Below, in pieces: positions 8,209 to 15,663 of a stretch of DNA of 56,894 nt. A model generated the notes under the pieces. That model was given only the letters and a program-made list of their open reading frames with translations, was not told the DNA's origin and did not search any database. The position numbers and the translations under genes were made by a program. Position 1 is the first letter of the stretch. The number at the start of each line of letters is the position of its first letter. The stretch comes from a virus. The stretch covers positions 1 to 56,894 of IMG/VR virus record IMGVR_UViG_3300017598_000808. One strand, 5' to 3'.

Positions 8209-8691
8209 TTTTAGTCTCCTTGTTCTTTTGTGAAGTGTTTGGTGATAACCCCAATCTTGGCATGCAACCAGATTGGTATTGACATTATTGTCTTTAACCT
8301 CGTCAAAATGATGTACACATTCAGTTTTTTTTAATGGCCGGCCAATAGCCTTTTCAACGATTAATCTATGTTCCTGGATATATTTATTGCTGTTTGACGC
8401 AGGATGATTAGGATAATAAATTAAAATATAACCATGGATATCTTTTTTTCGGCCGTTTTTCCAATTGGGGTTATTGGCCCCCGCCCTGTTACGCCCCCTG
8501 TGGATACTGTTTTCTCTGTTTAAACATCCGCAAGATTTCGTTCGGCCACTATATAGGTTGTAATATTCTACAGTGGACAAATTCCCACAATCGCATTTAC
8601 ACAGGACAAATTTCCTTTTACGATTACCTATAACGCGTTGGGTTAGTTGAAGGACTGTTAATCTTTCAATTTTTTGGTTCTTTTTTATCAT
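7192..8691 (-). CDS. HNH endonuclease fused in frame to RecT
   Basis: The long frame encodes 499 residues. The first 160 form an HNH homing endonuclease: a zinc block CKCDCG and SCGC, an NPNWKNG motif, QEHRLIVEKAIGR, the VHHFDEVKDNN catalytic block and NLVACQD. It runs on through YHQTLHKRTRRLK directly into the RecT initiator methionine at 8208 with no stop codon. The RecT ribosome site AAGGAG is read as codons for the last HNH residues. The endonuclease seems to have landed immediately upstream of recT without its own stop, so the cell may make both RecT alone and an HNH-RecT fusion. A truncated stop from a recent deletion is an alternative. Confidence 0.75.
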   Translation of the reverse strand: MIKKNQKIERLTVLQLTQRVIGNRKRKFVLCKCDCGNLSTVEYYNLYSGRTKSCGCLNRENSIHRGRNRAGANNPNWKNGRKKDIHGYILIYYPNHPASNSNKYIQEHRLIVEKAIGRPLKKTECVHHFDEVKDNNVNTNLVACQDWGYHQTLHKRTRRLKMTKNQSKKRSDLMTLKEETVDFVLKKIQTFQKKDELDLPPNFSAANALKSAWLTLQSVVDKDKRPALDVCTKSSVANALLNMVIQGLNPSKSQCYFVVFGRDLTLMRSYLGNKAICLRVNPELQDIYSEVVYEDDKVVYNIVLGQRNIISHEQTLENIDGGKIVAAYAIAVDKEGVASRTELMTMDQIKAAWSQSKMKPITDSGSIKANTTHGKFTAEMAKKTVTNRLAKHIIGSSSDSNLVINSIVKTDDLAAQAEVQEEVDEKANAGEVIDIKPVEKKKRGRPKKETAPITKPEPEQEPEKAMDPDALEPLTAAEKQEILDAELAEAEEHGPGPGF

Positions 8692-8694
8692 TTT

Positions 8695-10689
8695 TTAGTC
8701 GTTTTCGACCCTGAGTGATTTGTCAGATTTACTAACAAATAATCTGATTTGTTGGGCTTCGGTTTCAAATAAACGGGTAACCGCTTCCGAATTATCGATA
8801 AAACAAGGCAGCGATATCCCATAGTATTCAGAAAGGGTGTTGCAGATATCCAGGCCGATATTGATCCGAGCGCCGTTATTCATGGAATTATATGGCACCC
8901 CTTCAAAGGTGGTGTCACAGCATTCTTCCAGGCCGCCGTTGATGTTTTCGACAAACAGCCTAAAAGAGGCGTGTAAAAACTTTTGGTTAATCTTTATTTC
9001 AAGCATATCCACTTTGGTTCGAATGAAGGTTTCAATAATAAAAAGCTCGGATTCAAGTTTTTCATATTCAGCCGCCAGGGCGCGTTCATTTTCTTTGTGT
9101 TTTATTATGCGTTTATCAATTCGTAGATTGGCTTCGATTTGTAGCTGGTTTCTTTCAAAAAGAGAAATCATCGTTTTAATTCTATCCAGGTCACCTTCCG
9201 CGGCCAAAAGGGTTTCGTAAGTGCCGGCACGCAGCCCATTAATATCCAACCCAATGACATCTTCTTGGGATATTAAATCGTCTAAAATCAAATCCGGGGG
9301 AAGGGTGATATTGGCCTTTTCGTGACGTGCTTTACAATCATCTTCTTGGGCTTCGGCTACGTCCTGGATTTCAGCCCGTTTTTTGATTTCCACATCCATA
9401 GCAACAATCATTTCATTGATAGCGGTGATATCTTTTATAAGCGTGTTTAGTTTCAAAGTTGTTTTTTTGCCCTTTTCGGATATGGCGGTCAGGTCCTTTG
9501 CTTTTGATTGGTTGAAGGCTTCCAGCGCCAGGCGCGAGGCTTCTTCAATTTTATCAGCTGGTAGTTTTTGACCACAGGCAGGGCACGTATTGGATCCGGG
9601 GGGAAGGGGTGTGAATTCTTTTTCGTTGATTTTAAACCAGGATCTACGAAGTTGCTTTTGGGTAAGCTCGAGTTCGGCAACGTCCTCTGACAATTCCTTT
9701 TTTCTTTTTATTTTGTCGGTTTGTCTAATAACGATCTGTTCGGTTGCGCGGGCAGCTTCGATTGAAGCATCTTCAAATCTTGCGCGTTCTTTTCGTTGGC
9801 TTGCCAACCGATCGTTTTTTTGAACTTCCATTGCATTTTTATAGGCTAAAATCTCGGCTTGTTTTTCATATAATTCTATTTCTTTTTCCGCGATCCCGCC
9901 GCCGCTGTTTGTATTGGCGATTACCTTTTCAGCCTTTTCTTTTCTGATTGTGTACAGTTTAAGTTTTTCATTAATTTCTTTCAATGAATCAGCGACTTCA
10001 ATTTTCGATTCATTGGCCTCATTTATTCGTACCGGAATTTTTTCCAGTTCTTTGTTGATTTTAGCGCGACGGGCAGCGATTATTTTCTTTTGATCATCAA
10101 TTTTATGATCACCCAAGATATTAGGTAGGGTATCCAAAGCGCTGTTTGTCGCGATCACATCCGCGTCAGGGATATCACCACACACTTGCAATAAAAGAGC
10201 CCGGCGCTTAGTCCAGTGCAAAACCTCATTGAAATAGCGGGGGTTGGTTAAAAGTTTGAAATTTTCTTCATTGCAAATCGCATCAACCGCGAAGCCAAAT
10301 TCTTTCTGTTTACAAGGGACCCCGTTTACCTGATGATCGACCGTGTGACCAGTGAATGTTTTTTGCGCTTCGCCGCGCCGTTTTGTGTATTTTTCCAAGT
10401 AGGTTTTTTTTAACGTTATTTCGCTTTGCCCGGTATCCAAAACAGCTTCAACCGAATATTCTAGTCCGTGGACTACCGCACCGTTTTTTGTAAGAGTTTT
10501 TATTTCAAAAACAGCGCTGTTTAGCGAGTCCTTGCCGAACAACAGCCATGAAAAGGCATCGAAGACAGTTGTCTTGCCAGTGGCATTGTCGCCGTAAATT
10601 GAAATTCCATTATTAAAGTTGGCAATTTCAAATGATGGAATACCTTTAAAGTTTAACAGTTTAAGCGATTTAATTTTAATTTTAGACAT
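8695..10689 (-). CDS. SbcC/Rad50-like ATPase with zinc-hook motif
   Basis: From the ATG at 10689 this is 664 residues. The Walker A GDNATGKT lies at 33-40 after a LNFKGI strand typical of SMC/RecF/SbcC heads. Long coiled-coil arms follow, with a CPAC zinc-hook motif at 369-372 in the middle, then the returning coil and C-terminal head with FIDNSEAV as the likely Walker B region. It is shorter than cellular SbcC but like phage versions. It is first in the leftward operon and just upstream of recT, which suits a DNA-end tethering or processing ATPase. The frame extends further upstream, but that part crosses the promoter and is not protein-like. Confidence 0.83.
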   Translation of the reverse strand: MSKIKIKSLKLLNFKGIPSFEIANFNNGISIYGDNATGKTTVFDAFSWLLFGKDSLNSAVFEIKTLTKNGAVVHGLEYSVEAVLDTGQSEITLKKTYLEKYTKRRGEAQKTFTGHTVDHQVNGVPCKQKEFGFAVDAICNEENFKLLTNPRYFNEVLHWTKRRALLLQVCGDIPDADVIATNSALDTLPNILGDHKIDDQKKIIAARRAKINKELEKIPVRINEANESKIEVADSLKEINEKLKLYTIRKEKAEKVIANTNSGGGIAEKEIELYEKQAEILAYKNAMEVQKNDRLASQRKERARFEDASIEAARATEQIVIRQTDKIKRKKELSEDVAELELTQKQLRRSWFKINEKEFTPLPPGSNTCPACGQKLPADKIEEASRLALEAFNQSKAKDLTAISEKGKKTTLKLNTLIKDITAINEMIVAMDVEIKKRAEIQDVAEAQEDDCKARHEKANITLPPDLILDDLISQEDVIGLDINGLRAGTYETLLAAEGDLDRIKTMISLFERNQLQIEANLRIDKRIIKHKENERALAAEYEKLESELFIIETFIRTKVDMLEIKINQKFLHASFRLFVENINGGLEECCDTTFEGVPYNSMNNGARINIGLDICNTLSEYYGISLPCFIDNSEAVTRLFETEAQQIRLFVSKSDKSLRVEND

Positions 10690-10741
10690 AATGAATAACA
10701 GCTCCTGGGTTATGAAAATTAAAGAAATAGCGTTGAGCCGA

Positions 10742-10770
10742 ATTATATAGAACAAAATAATATATGTCAA
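10742..10770 (-). promoter_or_regulatory. Leftward early promoter, perfect sigma-70 consensus
   Basis: On the minus strand TTGACA (10770-10765) and TATAAT (10747-10742) are separated by exactly 17 bp. It lies 53 bp before the first codon of the ATPase gene and would drive the whole leftward operon. GTTCTATA (10753-10746) overlaps the -10 box and recurs at the divergent promoter. Confidence 0.85.
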
Positions 10771-10800
10771 TAAAAAGAATAAAAATCTTTGTAAAAAACA

Positions 10801-10830
10801 TTGACAACCGAGAGATCGAAGTTCTATAGT
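10801..10830 (+). promoter_or_regulatory. Rightward early promoter
   Basis: TTGACA at 10801-10806 and TATAGT at 10825-10830 with an 18-bp spacer. The GTTCTATA motif at 10821-10828 overlaps the -10 box, mirroring the one at the leftward promoter, and is a candidate operator site. The expected start of transcription falls at or next to the ATG at 10837. Confidence 0.7.
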
Positions 10831-10836
10831 AAGTGC

Positions 10837-11040
10837 ATGGAAAATATAAAAATGAGAGAATTGGCAGAAATGGTGGGTTGTCATATTGATACGTTATTTC
10901 GGATCAAAGGTCGGCGGAATAATCCGTCAATTTCACTGGCAAAAAAATTAGAGGAAATGACCGGAATAGATCGAAGACGCTGGTTATATCCGGACGAATT
11001 TGGGGATCCTTGGGTGATATTATACAAAAAACACGAATAA
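10837..11040 (+). CDS. Small HTH regulator, probably translated from a leaderless mRNA
   Basis: This 67-residue protein consists of one helix-turn-helix domain: MRELAEMVGCHIDTLFRIKGRR gives the first helices and turn, and SLAKKLEEMTGIDRRRWL the rest, in the Cro/CI or YdaS style. It lacks any dimerisation or cleavage domain. The ATG begins only 6 nt after the -10 box and has no ribosome site, so the message is probably leaderless, as for lambda cI from PRM. It sits at the fork between the divergent early promoters and likely regulates both. An internal ATG at 10852 also lacks a ribosome site. Confidence 0.75.
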   Translation: MENIKMRELAEMVGCHIDTLFRIKGRRNNPSISLAKKLEEMTGIDRRRWLYPDEFGDPWVILYKKHE

Positions 11041-11061
11041 TATTATCCAGGGGGATTTCCG

Positions 11062-11808
11062 ATGCTGCAAAAGAAATTAAAGGCGATATATCGCCCAAAG
11101 GGACCGGCGCTGGAATATGCCGAGTTGGCTTTAAATCCGTACAAAGGATGCACCCATGGTTGTATTTATTGTTACAATAACGGCCGTTTTGGAAAGTCAG
11201 GGTTTTTTTTTTCAGGACCGCAGCCGCGAGATGATATCGTCGCCAAGGTTGAACATGATTGTAAGATATTAGTCCAAGAGCCATATAACCTTTGGCCGGA
11301 AATCGTCTTGACATTTTTAGGCGATTGCTACCAGCCGGCCGAAATGGATTTGAATATAACCCGGCAGATTATAACCCTTTTCGTAAAGTACAACCTATCT
11401 TTTTCCATTCTTACCAAATCAGCCTACATTTTGCGCGACGTGGATATCCTGGGGCCTTATAAACGATTCCGGCCGGGCTTTTCTTTCACCACAGTCGATT
11501 CGAAGGAAGCCGCGGTATGGGAACCAGGCACGCTGGATATCAGAACGCGTGTTATTGCATTGGAACAATTTAAAAAATTTGGGAAACGCGTGTGGGTATC
11601 TCTTGAACCGGTTATGCGAATTGATTCAACCGTCAAGGTTATTCATGCCCTGGGTGATTTGGTAGATTTTTATTGGATTGGTGCGCTTAACCATGTCGAT
11701 CCACCAGAACCAATAGACAAACTCCAGGCGCGGAAACAAATCGGCGCCGCACTTAAAAAACACAAACGTCGATTCAGGTTTAAACGCAGTTTCGATGTCC
11801 CCGGATAG
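11062..11808 (+). CDS. SPL-family radical SAM protein
   Basis: This 248-residue protein has the radical-SAM cluster motif C30-x3-C34-x2-C37 inside NPYKGCTHGCIYCYN, followed by LTFLGDCYQPAE and a LTKS strand, all typical of spore-photoproduct-lyase-like (SPL) radical SAM proteins. Family members use S-adenosylmethionine and an Fe4S4 cluster; SplB repairs UV lesions, while phage and many bacterial relatives are uncharacterised. It lacks the long N-terminal part of SplB. It lies 21 bp after the regulator and before the initiator gene, so a DNA-related role is plausible. GGGGGAT lies before the ATG. Confidence 0.82.
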   Translation: MLQKKLKAIYRPKGPALEYAELALNPYKGCTHGCIYCYNNGRFGKSGFFFSGPQPRDDIVAKVEHDCKILVQEPYNLWPEIVLTFLGDCYQPAEMDLNITRQIITLFVKYNLSFSILTKSAYILRDVDILGPYKRFRPGFSFTTVDSKEAAVWEPGTLDIRTRVIALEQFKKFGKRVWVSLEPVMRIDSTVKVIHALGDLVDFYWIGALNHVDPPEPIDKLQARKQIGAALKKHKRRFRFKRSFDVPG

Positions 11809-11822
11809 GAAGATGATCCGAT

Positions 11823-12647
11823 ATGCCCGACCGCGACTTTGATCCGAAAGACCCCCAAAATTATTTGATGGTAATAAATGAGTTTGCAGACAAGCTTTCT
11901 TGTTGTGATCTAAATAGAAATGAACATCGTTTGATATGGCACATTATTCGACATACCTGGGGATATAAGAAGGCTTGGTCGCGAATAAAATGGGGTTATA
12001 TGTTGAGAAAGACTAAATTACCAAAAGGCAGCCTTTCATATACTCGTAAATTATTAATATTGCGTAATATTATTCATATTAAAATTGGCAAACAAGGAAC
12101 TTCTTATAAAATTAATTCAAAGTTATCCACTTGGAAAAACCGGGATGAATTAAAGTCTATTAGGGTGGGTTTAGTTCAACCCATTGAACTAAAAAAAGAG
12201 GTGGGTTTGGTTCCACCCATGGAACTAAAAAAAGAGGTGGGTTTGGTTCCACCCATGGAACTAAAAGAGTTCCACCCATTGAACCAATTGGTTCCACCCA
12301 TGGAACCGGTACCTATTAAAAGAAAACATATAAAGAAAACAATAAATAAAACACCCCCTATACCCCCATCGAAGAAAACCCCTAAATCAGAAAAAAAGAA
12401 ACCTTCACCAAAGTCCAAAAAAAGAGAGCGAGCGTGCAGCCTACCGGCAGGTTTTAATTTAAGTTTGGAAATGGAAAAATACGCTTTGATGAAAGGCATC
12501 GATATTAAAAAAGTCGATGACTTTTTTGATTCCTTCACACATTGGGCAAGCGCCAAGGGGATTGAGTGCGTGGACTGGGAAGCGCAGTTCAAAACACATG
12601 TTGATAACGCCCCTCGGTTTGGAAAGCAATATATGGCAAAAACCTAA
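11823..12647 (+). CDS. Phage replication initiator, lambda O-like, containing the origin
   Basis: This 274-residue protein has an N-terminal winged-helix-type region like the phage replication protein O domain (LNRNEHRLIWHIIRHTWGYKK at about 30-50, with a following KLILRNIIHI helix). The middle is a low-complexity linker with repeated VPPMELKKEVGL units encoded by the iterons, then a Pro/Lys-rich stretch, and a C-terminal helical domain (about 215-265) that probably contacts the helicase loader. Lambda O has the same layout, with its binding sites inside its own gene. The next gene, 17 bp on, is the probable loader. The amino-acid repeats are likely a by-product of the DNA repeats. Confidence 0.8.
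   Translation: MPDRDFDPKDPQNYLMVINEFADKLSCCDLNRNEHRLIWHIIRHTWGYKKAWSRIKWGYMLRKTKLPKGSLSYTRKLLILRNIIHIKIGKQGTSYKINSKLSTWKNRDELKSIRVGLVQPIELKKEVGLVPPMELKKEVGLVPPMELKEFHPLNQLVPPMEPVPIKRKHIKKTINKTPPIPPSKKTPKSEKKKPSPKSKKRERACSLPAGFNLSLEMEKYALMKGIDIKKVDDFFDSFTHWASAKGIECVDWEAQFKTHVDNAPRFGKQYMAKT
12174..12306 (+). repeat. ori: Five palindromic iterons: probable replication origin
   Basis: Five 16-bp copies of GTTCCACCCATGGAAC or close variants start at 12174, 12210, 12246, 12269 and 12291, with spacings of 36, 36, 23 and 22 bp. The arms are inverted repeats around CCCA. Copies 1 and 4 carry compensating or single changes (GTTCAA/TTGAAC in copy 1). An A-rich, easily melted stretch follows at about 12314-12350. 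The iterons lie inside the initiator gene, as in lambdoid phages. Confidence 0.82.
12314..12350. other. AT-rich stretch next to the iterons, candidate unwinding element
   Basis: This stretch of the initiator gene is almost all A and T with purines on one strand and directly follows the iterons. In lambda the equivalent AT-rich element beside the O sites melts first. The role is inferred from position only. Confidence 0.45.
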
Positions 12648-12664
12648 GAAAGGAGAAAACGCAC

Positions 12665-13441
12665 ATGAAATTAATTGAATTAGAAAGCATGGTTAAGGAG
12701 CTTTACAAGTTTTTCAAAAATCAGAAAGTACCCGAAAAGGATGTCCTCAAACTTTGGCTGGACAAAATTGATAACGTTCCTTCATCAGCCATAGACTGGA
12801 TCTTGGATCACATCAAAACCACCAAAAGCACCCTACCTACGAACCTACCACGTTTAATAAAAGACAGTTTTCAACAATACATAATGTTACCGGAAGTAAC
12901 CACCAAGGCCGAAGAATTCTCCGCTTATGATTGCCCTGATTGCCATGGTACAGGCGTGTTACATTTCAGAGCGATTAATCCGAAAACTAAAATTAAATAT
13001 ACTAATGTCGCAATCTGTAATAGTTGCCGAGCCAGTCGGGAAAAATTCGGAAAGATTCAACACGAAGGCGGCAAAATGGCCAGGAAAAGCGAATCAGGCG
13101 AATGGATTCACGATGGTCCGTATATTCCAGCCATGATGAAATTAACAAAAACGGAAATATCAGAGAAAGGTTGGGAATTTTTAGAACCTGAAAACACGTT
13201 TTTAGAACCATTGGATAAAATATCCAATAAAGAGAAATACACGGTACTTGTAGACGCGAGAAAACAGATTCGTAAACTTAATTACAATAGTCTTTTAAGT
13301 TACGCCGCTCAATTACGGCAGGAAGGATTTACGGATTATGAAGTGCAAAAAGCGGTTGATTTAGAGGTAGAAACAAAAGCGCGGCAAGCTCAAAAATCTT
13401 CAAACCCTGGGGATATCGTAAAGGAATTATTAAATATTTAA
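12665..13441 (+). CDS. Probable helicase-loader or replication partner with zinc finger
   Basis: This 258-residue protein directly follows the initiator gene with an AAAGGAG ribosome site. The N-terminal half is helical (about 1-75); a zinc-binding unit follows, CPDCHGTG near residue 90 and CNSC near 118. The C-terminal half is helical and charged, with QLRQEGFTDYEVQKAV. Position and zinc unit suit a loader or organiser of the host replicative helicase acting with the O-like protein, comparable to lambda P in gene order though not clearly in sequence. There is no Walker A motif, so it is not a DnaC-type ATPase. Confidence 0.55.
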   Translation: MKLIELESMVKELYKFFKNQKVPEKDVLKLWLDKIDNVPSSAIDWILDHIKTTKSTLPTNLPRLIKDSFQQYIMLPEVTTKAEEFSAYDCPDCHGTGVLHFRAINPKTKIKYTNVAICNSCRASREKFGKIQHEGGKMARKSESGEWIHDGPYIPAMMKLTKTEISEKGWEFLEPENTFLEPLDKISNKEKYTVLVDARKQIRKLNYNSLLSYAAQLRQEGFTDYEVQKAVDLEVETKARQAQKSSNPGDIVKELLNI

Positions 13442-13459
13442 CACACTAAAAAGTTAATT

Positions 13460-14386
13460 ATGAAAATATTAATAATCGCAATAATTACAATTTATTATTT
13501 ATTATTGGTGTTTATTGTCAGCGGTATAGGCGCTGAGTTTAACGGGACCCTGGTACTCGAGGCAGAAGATATGACCGTTAAGGTGTGCGCGAATAATGGC
13601 GCGGTCCCGGATGGTTGGCGATGTCTAGGACCCGGGAAATTAGCTGAAACCGTTACGTTTAAAGAGGGCAAGGTTGATTTGGCGATCATAGCCAAAGGCG
13701 ATTATGCCGGGGGCGCGTGGCCGGATATAAAGATTTTAATCGGCAGCGCGGTTGTCGCCACCATTCCCGTTGATTCGGCCACCTGGAAAACATTTACCGT
13801 CGAGGCGGTTGAAACCACAGCCGGCGCCCAGGAACTCAGTGTAGATTTTATCAACGATTGGTATCAACCGGACCAAAACCCACCGGACCGGAATTTTTAT
13901 TTAGATAAAATCACCATAACCAAGCTTGCAACCAAACCGAACACCGGCCAGGTGACACTGGCATGGGATCCGAATACCGAGGAAGATCTGGTAGGGTATA
14001 AAATTTATTACGGGCTCGAGTCACGCAAAGGTCAAACGAACCTAATCCCGGAATGGTGCGCGAAGTGGGAACCTGAAAACGAAGAATGTGAAAATGAATG
14101 GAAAGTTATTTGTACCTGGAAAGATCAGTTCGATCCGGCTTGTTATAAATCCCTGTTTAATTACAATACAATAATCGATGTAAAAAATGTCAATCAATAT
14201 ACGCTCAAGGATATCAAGCTGGATAAAACGTATTATTTCGCAGCGACGGCCTATACCGACAAAGAAGAATCGATATTTTCAACAGAGCTTTCACATCAAA
14301 TATCATCCAAAGATCCACCCGCGGATCCTAAAATATTTAAATTAAAGGGGATTGATTTAGACACCATAAAGAGGTTACCGAAATAA
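13460..14386 (+). CDS. Secreted carbohydrate-binding-like and fibronectin-III protein
   Basis: This 308-residue protein begins with a Sec signal peptide (hydrophobic run to about residue 24, GIGA at the likely cleavage site). Next comes a beta-sandwich resembling xylan-binding CBM36/60-type modules (LVLEAEDM near 31, ending FYLDKITIT near 155). A fibronectin type III domain follows (TLAWDPNTEEDLVGYKIYYG near 170-190) with an inserted Cys-rich loop. The product should be exported to the periplasm or surface. It has only a weak ribosome site and sits among early genes, which suggests a lysogenic-conversion or accessory role. A virion role is less likely given the signal peptide. Confidence 0.6.
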   Translation: MKILIIAIITIYYLLLVFIVSGIGAEFNGTLVLEAEDMTVKVCANNGAVPDGWRCLGPGKLAETVTFKEGKVDLAIIAKGDYAGGAWPDIKILIGSAVVATIPVDSATWKTFTVEAVETTAGAQELSVDFINDWYQPDQNPPDRNFYLDKITITKLATKPNTGQVTLAWDPNTEEDLVGYKIYYGLESRKGQTNLIPEWCAKWEPENEECENEWKVICTWKDQFDPACYKSLFNYNTIIDVKNVNQYTLKDIKLDKTYYFAATAYTDKEESIFSTELSHQISSKDPPADPKIFKLKGIDLDTIKRLPK

Positions 14387-14403
14387 AAAAAAGGAGGTTT
14401 AAA

Positions 14404-14733
14404 ATGCTTATTTTATCTAACAATTTTGCAATTAAGAACACAAAATATTGTTACGAGGTTGGTAAGCGCAATTAAAACAAAGACACTGGTGAATATCACG
14501 GCCCTTATACATCACAGTGGTATTTCATGTCTTTATCACAAGCGGTTAATTTCTGTATCGACCGGGGTGTGATTATTCCCAAGACCGTCGAATTAATGGC
14601 CGATGAGATCGAAAGACTTAAAATTAAGGTTACAGAAACACTTAAAAATGTCAACTGGACGAAGCCACAGTCCCGTGACGGAGGTTTAAATCAAAAAGAC
14701 ATAGTAGGGGTAGGGGTGGCTGATGGTCGTTGA
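14404..14733 (+). pseudogene. Small phage protein (DUF5405-like) interrupted by an in-frame TAA
   Basis: An AAGGAGG ribosome site precedes the ATG at 14404. The frame reads sensibly (SNNFAIKNTKYCYEVGKRN), meets a TAA at 14473-14475, then continues in the same frame through NKDTGEYHGPYTSQWYF and SLSQAVNFCIDRG to 14733. The two halves together look like one small phage protein with a beta-rich start and a helical end, similar in shape to DUF5405-type proteins. The second half has no ribosome site of its own at the ATG 14527. A nonsense mutation is the simplest reading. A sequencing error is possible. Confidence 0.6.
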
Positions 14734-14773
14734 AATTAGAGCGCCTAATCAGGTTTTAAAAAAAGGGTTTTAT

Positions 14774-15226
14774 ATGAGCAAAAAATATTTCATGAAAAAA
14801 CCAACCAAAAAAAGGCTGTATAAAGAACACAACCACCAGGTTGCAATTTTTCAGTGGGCGAAACTTTATGAAAAGAAATATCCGCCGCTGGTTTTGTTAA
14901 ACGGCTCGCTTACGGGTGTGAACCTGGACCCCAAGGTGGCGGCCAGGGCCAAGGCGGCCGGCGTGAAGGCAGGTTTTCCCGATATTAATTTACCGGTTGC
15001 CCAGGGTGGCTACCTGGGGTTGTACATCGAATTGAAAACCGATAAGGGTCGAGCGTCCCCTGATCAGAAAAGGGTTATGGGGATGCTTGGCGCCATGGGC
15101 CACTTGGTTGTAATGGCAAAGGGATCCGAAAAACCAATTCAGTTAATTGAAAATTATTTACTGGGAAAAATTAATAAACCGCAACCAAAGGTGAAAGTCG
15201 ATCCGGGATCCGATGACAAAAAATAA
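14774..15226 (+). CDS. VRR-NUC domain nuclease
   Basis: From the ATG at 14774, with AAGGG 8 nt upstream, this is 150 residues. The VRR-NUC pattern is clear: EHNHQVAIFQWAK, then LLNGSL, GVKAGFPDINLPV with the catalytic Asp, and YIELKTDKGRASPDQKR with the E-x-K pair, then HLVVMAKGS. Stand-alone VRR-NUC proteins are PD-(D/E)XK-fold nucleases often found in phage replication regions and proposed to resolve branched DNA. An upstream ATG at 14723, with GGGG before it, could add 17 residues. The gene overlaps the next by 14 bp. Confidence 0.85.
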   Translation: MSKKYFMKKPTKKRLYKEHNHQVAIFQWAKLYEKKYPPLVLLNGSLTGVNLDPKVAARAKAAGVKAGFPDINLPVAQGGYLGLYIELKTDKGRASPDQKRVMGMLGAMGHLVVMAKGSEKPIQLIENYLLGKINKPQPKVKVDPGSDDKK

Positions 15227-15434
15227 AGCTCAAAAACTTAATTATTGTAAATATTGCGCGGCTTGTCTTGCCGGCCGTCAAATGTGCGGGATTGGATTGG
15301 ATGTCGAAGATAAACACCTTTGCCGGCTGGACGAGAAAATCATAGAGCGCTGGAGAAAAGAATTTGGGCTTGAGAAACAGAGTATCCCATTGATTTTAAC
15401 CAACAAAAACAAAGGAGGAACGGAAAATGACTAA
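15213..15434 (+). CDS. Cysteine-rich small protein
   Basis: This 73-residue protein has four or five cysteines in a CKYCAAC, MCG and LC spacing in its first half, likely a zinc site, followed by a helical charged region with ERWRKEFGLE. It overlaps VRR-NUC by 14 bp and the Acb2-like gene by 8 bp, so the three are probably translated together. No family is recognised. Confidence 0.6.
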   Translation: MTKNKAQKLNYCKYCAACLAGRQMCGIGLDVEDKHLCRLDEKIIERWRKEFGLEKQSIPLILTNKNKGGTEND

Positions 15435-15636
15435 AACAGAATTAGATTTAAGGTTCACCTATCACGCGCCCAAACAAGGACAGCCGGAAATTTATGAAAC
15501 GATTCGCGACCAGGCCAAAGAGCTCGCAATTAATTTAACGAATCGTATCCCGGAATCAAGAGAACGGTCTCTTGCTATTACCAAATTGGAAGAAGTTGTT
15601 TTTTGGGCAAATGCCGCCGTCGCCAGGCGAGGGTAA
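15427..15636 (+). CDS. acb2: Acb2/Tad1-hairpin-like anti-CBASS cyclic nucleotide sponge
   Basis: This 69-residue helical protein matches the Acb2 pattern from end to end: RFTYHAPKQGQPEIYETIRD, then AKELAINL, then PESRERSLAITKLEEVVFW and ANAAVARR. Known Acb2 proteins form hexamers that bind and sequester cyclic di- and tri-nucleotides used by CBASS and related defences, blocking effector activation. The usual family length is about 65-100 residues, so this copy is complete. AAGGAGGAACGGAAA precedes the ATG. It lies in the early operon, as expected for a counter-defence gene needed soon after infection. Ligand choice cannot be read from the sequence alone. Confidence 0.85.
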   Translation: MTKTELDLRFTYHAPKQGQPEIYETIRDQAKELAINLTNRIPESRERSLAITKLEEVVFWANAAVARRG

Positions 15637-15663
15637 AATTAAACACAAAGGAGAAATTATCCA

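Noticed and set aside
10690-10884. Upstream extension of the ATPase gene to 10884
   Set aside because: The extra residues cross both divergent promoters and the HTH start and are not protein-like; the ATG at 10689 fits the family start.
12174-12306. CRISPR array
   Set aside because: The five repeats are 16-bp palindromes with near-identical short spacers inside a coding gene, as for iterons.
12176-12592. Minus-strand frame across the initiator gene
   Set aside because: It is a shadow of the iteron repeats and has no ribosome site or protein-like ends.
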